The notes below the pieces were generated by a model. The model did not search any database and was not told the DNA's origin. It worked only from the letters and a program-made list of their open reading frames with translations. From CAZCBN01 sp964496975 (lineage in GTDB: Bacteria; Planctomycetota; Phycisphaerae; Phycisphaerales; UBA1924): a DNA stretch of 18,434 bases. This document shows positions 8,445 to 16,400 of the stretch, piece by piece. Both the position numbers and the translations under genes were made by a program. Position 1 is the first letter of the stretch; each line of letters opens with the position of its first letter. The stretch lies in the NCBI GenBank assembly GCA_964496975.1, contig CAZCBN010000060.1, positions 1 through 18,434 of the forward strand, read 5' to 3'.

Positions 8445-9545
8445 TTAGAAGTTGGGTTCGAGCCGCAGCTTGGCGAGCTGCTCGCGCGCGATCTCCGCCG
8501 TCACCGGGTAGGCGCCGTCCTTCAGCACGGCCTCCTGCCCCTCGCGGCTGTAGATGAGCCGCACGAACTGCTCACGCAGCGGGTCGAGCGGCTGCCGCGC
8601 GTCATAGTTGAGGTACACGAACAGGAACCGCGCCATCGGATAATCGCCCGCGTACGCGTTCGCGACCGTCGGCTCAAAGGCCGGCTCGCCCTCGTCCACG
8701 CTCACGGGGATCACCTTCACGTCGGGCGTGCGGTAGCCGATGCCCGAGTACCCAAGCCCCGCCGGGTCCTTGCTGATCGCGTTCACCACGCCCGACGAGC
8801 CCGGGTTGTCCTTCACCGAGGCCTTGAAGTCCGCGTTCTCAAGGGCGGCCTTCTTGAAGTAGACGTACGTGCCCGACGAGGAGTTCCGCCCGTACAGGCT
8901 CACCGGCCGCGACGCCCAGGCCGCGTCCGTCACGCCCAGGTCCGCCCATGTCATGTCGGGCCCGGCGACGCTGAACGCCCGCCGCAGCTGCGGCAGCGAG
9001 ATCGCGCCGATCGGGTTGTCGCGGTGCACGTACACCGCCACGCAGTCGACCGCGACCTCGAGCTCCGTCGGCTCATAGCCGAACTTCTCCACGAACCGGT
9101 CGATCTCCTCGGGGCTCATGGGCCGTGACATCGGCGCAATCTGCGACTGGTTCTCCAGCAGCGCGGGCGGGGCGGTGCTCGACCCCTTGCCCTCCACCTG
9201 AGGCTGCACGGACGGGTACGCCCGCGCGAACGCCTGCGACCACAGCTGCACCAGGTTCAGCATCGTGTCCGAGCCCACGCTCCGCAGGCTCCCGCCGATG
9301 CCCGGCACCGCCTTGTAGACAGGAAGCTGCGAGTCAATCAGCTCCGCCGCGCCGGCGGCCCCGGGCTCGCCGGTTGATTCGGGCGAAACGGGCGAAGCAG
9401 GCGCAACGGCAGACGCGGGCGCCGAGGCCGCCCCCCCGGCCGCTGCAACCGCCGGCGCCGCGGACGACGGCTCGCGGCCGCACGCGGGCACCGCGACAAG
9501 CCACGCGGCGAACATCACACTCAGCATCGGGCCGGCTTTTCGCAC
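8445..9545 (-). CDS. pstS: Phosphate-binding lipoprotein PstS
   Basis: This is the periplasmic phosphate-binding protein that delivers phosphate to PstC/PstA, 366 aa long. It has a lipoprotein signal: basic start MRK, hydrophobic core, lipobox VPAC with Cys22. An Ala/Pro/Ser-rich tether (about 27-68) follows. Phosphate-contact segments typical of the family are GSDTML (91-96), EGKGSSTAPPALLE (118-131), SRPM (140-143) and YGRNSSSGTYVYF (218-230). GSSGVVNAI and GLGYSGIGY follow in the usual order. The GTG at 9545 is preferred because AGGAG lies 9 bases before it and it supplies the basic n-region. The ATG at 9527 lies 27 bases from that site. The frame further upstream reads through the lipoprotein gene in another phase and is not real. 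It is the first gene of pstSCAB and probably has its own promoter. Confidence 0.95.
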   Translation of the reverse strand: MRKAGPMLSVMFAAWLVAVPACGREPSSAAPAVAAAGGAASAPASAVAPASPVSPESTGEPGAAGAAELIDSQLPVYKAVPGIGGSLRSVGSDTMLNLVQLWSQAFARAYPSVQPQVEGKGSSTAPPALLENQSQIAPMSRPMSPEEIDRFVEKFGYEPTELEVAVDCVAVYVHRDNPIGAISLPQLRRAFSVAGPDMTWADLGVTDAAWASRPVSLYGRNSSSGTYVYFKKAALENADFKASVKDNPGSSGVVNAISKDPAGLGYSGIGYRTPDVKVIPVSVDEGEPAFEPTVANAYAGDYPMARFLFVYLNYDARQPLDPLREQFVRLIYSREGQEAVLKDGAYPVTAEIAREQLAKLRLEPNF

Positions 9546-9554
9546 GGGGCGGGT

Positions 9555-9559
9555 CTCCT
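9555..9559 (-). promoter_or_regulatory. Ribosome binding site setting the pstS start
   Basis: AGGAG on the minus strand is spaced 9 bases from the GTG at 9545. The geometry matches that upstream of pstB and favours GTG over the downstream ATG codons at 9527 and 9515. Confidence 0.7.
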
Positions 9560-9625
9560 GCGGCTCCGCTCCGGTGCGGGGCCCGGCAAGGCCCACGCGG
9601 CACCACGGGCGGCGACGTCGGGCCC

Positions 9626-9631
9626 AGTGTA
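9626..9631 (-). promoter_or_regulatory. Possible -10 element for pstSCAB
   Basis: TACACT, in an AATACACT context, is the only moderately AT-containing stretch in the 160 bases before pstS. No recognisable -35 hexamer lies at the expected distance, which would fit an activator-dependent promoter. This is a weak call based on position and composition. Confidence 0.3.
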
Positions 9632-9669
9632 TTGGCACCGACGCCCGCCGGCGACGGCACCCGACGCCG

Positions 9670-9702
9670 CACGCGCCCGTCACGCGCCCCGCACGCCCCC
9701 GC
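9670..9702 (-). promoter_or_regulatory. Three 11-bp direct repeats upstream of pstS
   Basis: On the plus strand three units start at 9670, 9681 and 9692: CACGCGCCCGT, CACGCGCCCCG and CACGCCCCCGC. The period is exactly 11 bases. Tandem 11-bp spacing is the binding geometry of PhoB/OmpR-family response regulators, and a phosphate operon is where a Pho box would be expected. The bases do not match the E. coli Pho box, and the repeats lie about 40 bases upstream of the candidate -10, further than the classical site. The repeat is seen directly; the regulatory role is inference. Confidence 0.4.
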
Positions 9703-9705
9703 CGC

Positions 9706-10338
9706 TCAGCCCGCGACCGCGCCGCCGTACCGCACCGCAGGGCCCGACGCCGTGATCGGCGTGCCCCCCGCCGCCGGCGTGAAGGTTGCGCGAATACTCG
9801 CGTGCCCCGACGCCCGCGTGTCCTCGCCCGGGGCCATCTGAAGGCCGAACACATACCCCGACCCCGGCGGCAGCCGTCGCACCGACGACGCCGCCACCTC
9901 GCTCGGGAAGTTCCACCGGCCGAACACCACGCCGTCGCGCCCCACCACCTCGAACGCGAACTCCCCCGCCTCCGTGAGCGGCAGCGGGAAGCGGTCCGCC
10001 TCGCCGAACAGGTACACAAACACCGTCACGGTGTCCGGAAAGCCGTTCCCGTCGCGGTCCGACGGAGGCCCCGCCGACAGGACGATCGTGCTCGCCTTCA
10101 CGCCCGCCGGCCTCGTCGGGATCGGCGTCGGCCGCCGCGCAGGGCCCGTAGATCCATCTCCGGCCGTCGTCGTCGTGGTCGTCATCGACTCGGTCACGCA
10201 CCCGGCGAGCGCCGCCGCCGCCGCGACCAGCCCCGCCGCCGCGAGGACCACCCGAGCGCCGCCCCTGCCCACACGCCAAGCCCCACGGGTCGATCGGCCG
10301 ACGTCACAACACACGCGCCGCTTCACACCCTCGCCCAT
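9706..10338 (-). CDS. Putative lipoprotein of unknown function
   Basis: I do not recognise a family. From the ATG at 10338 the product is 210 aa, with a basic n-region, a long Ala-rich hydrophobic core and a lipobox ALAGC (Cys47). A Thr-rich and Pro-rich tether follows (MTTTTTT, then PTPIPTRP). At 94-102 the segment DRDGNGFPD has the DxDxNGxxD spacing of a calcium-binding loop like those in dockerins and EF-hands. The rest is predicted beta-rich (TVTVFVYLF, FAFEVVGRDGVVFGRW). The start at 10338 has GGGAG at 7 bases. A GTG at 10326 is an alternative, and an ATG at 10422 overlaps the upstream secretin stop as ATGA but would add 28 Gly-rich residues before the signal. The gene directly follows the giant secretin and may be coupled to it. 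A pilotin-like or accessory role for the secretin is only a possibility. Confidence 0.75.
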   Translation of the reverse strand: MGEGVKRRVCCDVGRSTRGAWRVGRGGARVVLAAAGLVAAAAALAGCVTESMTTTTTTAGDGSTGPARRPTPIPTRPAGVKASTIVLSAGPPSDRDGNGFPDTVTVFVYLFGEADRFPLPLTEAGEFAFEVVGRDGVVFGRWNFPSEVAASSVRRLPPGSGYVFGLQMAPGEDTRASGHASIRATFTPAAGGTPITASGPAVRYGGAVAG

Positions 10339-10418
10339 GCCCCCGCTCCCCATCCCGCGGCCCACGCCGCGAACAGACCCTCCACCACCCGCGGCAACCG
10401 CCCCACGCGCGGTCCCGA

Positions 10419-13400
10419 TCATGGACGCACCGCCCCCGGCGCCGGCCGAGGCCGCGGCGTGGCCGGCGCAGGCCGCATCGCCTCGGGCATCAGCCGCGGT
10501 GGCTCCGCGGCGGGCGCCTCCGACGATCCCCCCGCGGCCCCGTCGGCCCCGCCGACCGGCGCCCCGTCGGGCCCCGTCGCGCCCGGCTCGCGGCCCGGCG
10601 TCTTGTCCAGCGCGTCGCGCACGATCAACGGGTCCGCCAGCAGGCGGAGCGACCCCTCCCGCAGCGCGTCCTGCACCAGCTCGCTGCCGGGGCTGTCGCC
10701 AGGGATCACCCGCGGCGTCAGCAGCACCAGCAGCTCGGTCTTCGTGCTCGTCCGGTCCGTCGTCCGGAAGATCCCCCCCAGCAGCGGAAGATCGCCCAGC
10801 AGCGGCACCTTCGTGTTCCGCTCCTCCCCCCGCGTCTGGATCAGGCCGCCGATCACCACCGTCTGCCCGTCGCGCACCGTCACCGTCGTGTCCACCTGAC
10901 GCTGCGTGATGATGGGCGTCTCCACGTCCTCGCTGATCTGCGTCGTCCGGGCCGACACGCTCGAGATCTCAGGGCTGATGTCCATGCGCACAAACCCGTC
11001 CGACGAGATCGACGGCGTCACCTGCAGGATGATGCCCACGTCCCGCCGCTCCACCTCCGCCGTCACCCGCTCGCCGATCCGGTCCGCGCCCACCACGATG
11101 CCGACGTCCTCACCGACCTGGATCCGCGCCTCCTCGTTGTTGTTCACCGTCACCTGAGGCCTCGACAGCACCTCGAGCTTCCCCTGCGCCTCCAGCGCGC
11201 GGATCAGCAGCCCGAAGTCCTCGCTCGCCACGCTGAAGTTCGGCACCCCCACCGCCGTCGCGACGCCCGCCCCGCCCGCCACGCTCGAGAACGTGTACCC
11301 GTCCCCGCCGATGTTGCTCGTCAGCGTGTCGAGCCCGATGTTCACGTCGATCCCCCACGTCAGCTCGTCGTCCAGCGTCACCTCCGCGAGCAGGAGCTGG
11401 ATCATCACCTGGGGCGGGGCCGCGTCCAGCTCCGCGATGATCCGCCGCACCGTGTCCACATACCGGGGCGACGCCGACACCAGCACCTTGTTCGACTTCT
11501 CGTCGCCGACGATCGTCACCTCCTGCTCAAGCTGCCGCGCAAGCGACCCCGAGAGCTGCGGCCCGAGCAGGCTCCGCCGCAGCTCCGCCTCGCCGCTGAA
11601 GTAGTCGCTCAGCGTCGCCTGCACCTCCGCCGCCCGCGCGTTCCGCAGCTCATAGACAAACTGCTCCCGCTCGTTGGCCTCGATCTCGTCGAGCTGGTTC
11701 ACCACCTCGCGCACCTGCTCCAGGTACTCCGCCGTCCCCGACACCAGCAGCGTGTTCGTCCGCCGGTCCACCGTGATCGCCAGCGCCTGCCGCTGGTCCG
11801 GCACGGGCGTCACCGACGCGTCCCCAAGACTCGCCCCCGCCCCGGCCCCCTCAACGCCCTCGCTCCCCGCCGCCTCGGGCCGAAGCCGCGGCACCAGCAC
11901 CAGCGTGTCCCCCTGCAGCTCCAGGTTGAACAGGTCCCGCAGCAGCAGCGCCATCTGCTGCGCGTCCGCGTTCACAAGACGGAACTGCGCAATCTGCCGG
12001 TCCCCCGACGTCTCCCCGTCCAGGTCCGTCACGATGTCCGTGATCAGCCGCAGAATCGCCGGCGGCGCCGACACCAACACCGAGTTCGTCCGAAGGTCGG
12101 GCGTCACCCGCACCAGCTCACGCACCGCCGCGTCGATCGTCGCCTCCGTCACGCCCTCGTACGCGCCCGCCTCGATCTGGTCGCGGTAGAACCGCAGCCG
12201 CGTCGCCTGCCGCGCCGCCGCCTGGTCACGCCCCCCGCCGATCGCCCGCCCCGCCAGCAGGTCCTGCACAAGCTGCACGATCTCAAACGCGTTCGCCGCC
12301 CGCAGCGGGATGCGCTTCACCTCCTGCACAGACTCCGCCTCGGGCACGTCAAGCCGCGCCACCAGCTCCCGCACCTTCAGCACGTCCTCCGCCGTCCCGC
12401 TCACGATCAACGCGTTCTGCCGCTCGCTCGCGATCACCCGGACCGAGTTGGGCCCGCGCCGCTCGTTCTCGCGAGCCGTGTACAGCTCGTCCACCGATTG
12501 CGCAATCTCCGCCGCGCGCCCGCTCGACGTCAGCGAGACCAGCTCCACCACGTCCGCCCGCACCGCCGCCTCCCCGTCCACCGTCAGCGCGGCGATCAGG
12601 TCCCGCACGAGGCCCAGGTTCTCGTCGCTCGCCGCCACGATCAGCAGGTTGCTCGTCGCGTCCGCCTCCACGCTGAACACGTCCTGCGGCCCCTCCACGC
12701 CCCCGCGACGCCGCTCCGCCGCGAGCCGCTCCGACATGAGCCGGCGGATCTTCGGCGCAAGGTCCGCCGCGTTCGCCCCCGGCGTCGCGATCACGTGCAG
12801 CCCCACCGCGAACCGCGCGTCCTCCTGGTCCAGCGTCGGCAGCAGCGACTCCAGCACCTCAAAGCTTCGCGGGCTCGTCGACACGATCAACGCGTTCGTC
12901 CGCGTGTCCACCGACACCACGAGCCGGTCCTCGGGCCGCGAGCTGTCGATCCGCGCCCGCTCCTCAAACACCCCCCGCAGCGTCGACGCCACCCGCTCCG
13001 CCGAGGCGTGCTCCAGCGGGATGAGCCGCACCCGGTTCGCCGCCGACGCCTTCTCCACGTCGAGCTGCGACGCGATCGCCCGCACAACCTCGATGTTCGA
13101 CCGGGTCCCCACCACCAGCACCGCGTTCAACGCTTCCTGCGCCTGGATCACAAGCCCGCTCAGCGGCGCATACAGGTCGCTCGTCACCCGCTGCGGCTCC
13201 GCCCCCTCCTCCCCGCCGCGGATCACCGCCCGCACCCGGCCCACCTGCCGGCGCAGCGCCACCGCGTCGGGCGTCTGCCCGAGCCCGCTCACGAGCGCGA
13301 GCCGCAGCGTCTCCGCCATCTCCCGCGCGTCGGCGTGCCGCAGCGCCACCACGTCCGTCTCAAGCCACCCGCGCTCCCCGTCCGCCCGGTCCAGGTCCTT

Positions 13401-16400
13401 CACCAGCACCTCGACCAGCGCCACCGACTCCTCGCTCCCCGCGATGACCAACGCGTTCGTCCGCTCGTCGACAGAGAACACCACGTCCCCCGTCAGCGCA
13501 CGCCCCGTCGTCGTCGTCGGCTCCGCCTGCCGCTGCGTCCCCGGGAGCCGCGCGATCGCCTCCCCGCGGCTAAAGAGCTCCCGCACGATCTCCGCGACGC
13601 GGGACGCCGCCGCGTTCTCCAGCGGCATGATCCGCGCCACCACCGCCTCGCCGATCGGCAGCGCATCGAACGACTCGATCAGCGACGCCAGCACCTCCGC
13701 GTTCCCCGCGCTCGCCGCCACGACCACGGCGTTCGTCTGCGTGTCCGCGATCAGCCGGATCGGCGTCGACAGATCCAGCTCCGGCGCCGGCTCACCCACC
13801 CGCACCGGCGTCAGCCGAAGCCGCCGCACGTGCTCCGCCACCGCCGCCGCCGGCCCCGTCTTCCCATCACCCGCCGTCGGGCGCAGCATCGACTCCAGCA
13901 GCGGCACGAGCGTCCGCGCCTCCGCCTGCCGCAGCGGCACCACCAGCAACCGCTGCATCCCGCTCGCGTCCCCCGGCGCGTCCAGCGACCGCACCAACGC
14001 CGACACCCGCTCCACGTCCCGCGGAAGCCCCGTCACCGCCACCGCGCGACGCGACGGCACCAGCGCAACCTGCACCGGCTCCGACACCAGCCCGGGCCGC
14101 TCTTCAGGCTGCTCCCGCGTCAGCCCAAGCCCCGTCAGCAACGCCGCCATCGCCTCGGGCGTGGAGTGCGTCACGTCCACCACCCCCACCGTCCGCCCAA
14201 ACGCCGGCGCCGCCGGGGCCACATCCCCATCACCCGCCGCGACAGCATCGTCATCCGCCGCCGCATCGTCGTCGCCATCGCCCGCGCCGTCGCCGGCACC
14301 CTCGGCCGCCGGCGGAGCCTCACCCGCGGCCGCCCCCGCCGCGCCCGTGTGGTCCACGCCGTCCAGCTCCGACACCAGCCCCCGCACCAGCGCCGAAAGC
14401 TCCGGCCCCGCCACAACGATCAGCGTGTTGCTCGCCGCGTCCGCCTCGATCCCCACAGTCTCCCCGCGCGCCGCCGCCAACGGCGTAAAGACCGCGAGCA
14501 CCGTCCGCTTCGCCCGCGCCGCCGGCACATTCACAAGCCGCAGCGCCACCGGCGTCGGCCCCGCCCGCCCCGCCTCCTCCAAGAGCTCCGCGACAAACGC
14601 CGAAATCCGCCCATACTCCTCGTCGTCCGCACGCACGATCAGCACGCCCGACGCGTCGTCCCCCGTCACCAGCGTGCGCCGCCCGTCCCGCGGCGACGCG
14701 CGGAACACCTCCGCCACCCGCGCCGCCGCCACGCTCGCGCGCAGCGTCCCCCGCACCGCGATCAGCCGCGGCACGCCCGCGCCGCCAAACTCCGGCACGT
14801 CCAGCGCGCTCACGAGCGCCCTGATCCGCTCCACGTCGTCCTTCGCCGCGAAGATAATCAGCGAGTTGCTCCCCGCCTCGGCCGAAACGCTCGGCACCTC
14901 CTCCGCGCTCACCAGCACCGCCCGGTCGCCCCCGCTGCCCTCGTTGTCACCGCGAGACCCGCGCTGGTCGCGGTCCCGCTGCGCCCGCTCCCGGCTCAAC
15001 TGCTGCTCGATCGGCGCCCGGAACCCCTCCGACAACGCCCGCGCCACCCCCGCCGCGTCCGCGTGCCGCAGCGGGATCACGATCAACTGCCGCGACGTGT
15101 CGAACTCCGGCGTGTCCAGCTTCTCCAGCAGCGCCCGGATCCCCTCAAACACCCCCGCCTCGCCCGTGATGATCAGCGAGTCCGTCGTCGGGTCCGCCAG
15201 GATCGTCACGTCCCGCGCCGCCGGGCTCGCCGCCTCGCGCGCGTACCGGCCGTAAAACTGCGCCAGCGCCTCCGCCGTCGGCTCCGCGTTCGCGTGCCGC
15301 AGCGTCACGAACTCCGTCTTCCGCGTCCCCCCCGTCGCCACGTCGAGCTGCCGGATCATCTCCTCGATGAACCGCATCTCCTCCGCCGCCGCCGTCACGC
15401 TCAGCACGTTCCCCGAAAGCGCCGGGTCCACGCTCGGCTGCGGGTCCCCCGCCGGCCTGGGCCTCGCCCGCAGCATCGCCCGCAGCGTGAAGCTCACGTC
15501 CGTCGGCTGCGCGTGCGACAGCTCAAACCGCCGGAACTCCACCGGGCTCTGCGCCACCTCCGCGTCCAGCGCCTCGATCTGCTTCATCGCGACCGCAACC
15601 GCCTCGGGCGACCCCGTCATCAGCAGCGTGTTGCTCCGCTCCACCGCCGTCACCTGCACCCGCACCCCCGTCGGCAGCGCCGAACGCAGCGCCGCCGCGA
15701 CCTCCCCCGCCCGCGCGTTCTTCAGCGACACCGACACCACCGACCCCGCCCCCTCCGCCTCCACCCGGTCCAGCTCCGAGAGCAACGCCCCCACGCGCTC
15801 CAGCTCCGCCTCCGGCGCCGACACGATCAGCGTCCCCGTGCTCGGCTGCGGCGTCACGATCACCCGGTCCTCCGCCTTGCCACCATCGGGGAACACGCTC
15901 CGCAGCGTCTGCGCCACCTCGCGCACGTCCGCGCTCCCGAGCCGGTACACCTCCACCCGCCGGTCGTCCCCAAGCTCCGGACGATCGATCTGCGCTACCA
16001 GGTCCGCCAGCAGCGGCTCATCCTCCGGCGGCGCCGACACCAGCAGCAGGTTCCCCTCCCGGCTCCCGATCACCGCCACCGCGTCGCGCCGCGTCTCGCT
16101 CGCCCGCGCCCGCCCCTCAAAGAACCGCGTCAGGCTCGCCGCCGCCCGCTCCGCGTCCGCGTAGCGCAGCGCGATCGTCTGCACCTTCCGCCCCTCCTCC
16201 AGCCCCGCCTTCGCGATCCCCTCGATGTACCCCTTCGCCGTCGCCACCCGCGCCTTGGCCCCCACCAGCAGCAGCAACCGCCGCTCCGTGTCCACCTCCA
16301 CCTGCACCTGCCCCGGGTCGCGCCCGCGCCACTCGTACCAGCCGGGCGTCGCCGTTGATTCCTCGACGAGCCGCGCCACCGCGCGCAGGTCCCCCCGCTC

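Noticed and set aside
5334..9128. Open frame of 1264 codons on the plus strand
   Set aside because: It is antisense to pstC and pstS, with a low-complexity Arg/His-rich product. The opposite strand encodes clear Pst proteins.
9546..9705. Classical Pho box or sigma-70 promoter
   Set aside because: No CTGTCAT-like sequence or -35 hexamer is visible; only the 11-bp spacing and a weak -10 were kept, at low confidence.
9546..10019. Upstream extension of the pstS frame to 524 codons
   Set aside because: The added part is Arg-rich, overlaps the lipoprotein gene in another phase, and precedes a well-formed lipoprotein signal and ribosome binding site.
12310..16358. Two overlapping plus-strand frames of about 981 and 1286 codons
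   Set aside because: They are antisense to the secretin repeats and show no folded-protein character. Apparent internal repetition simply mirrors the real repeats.
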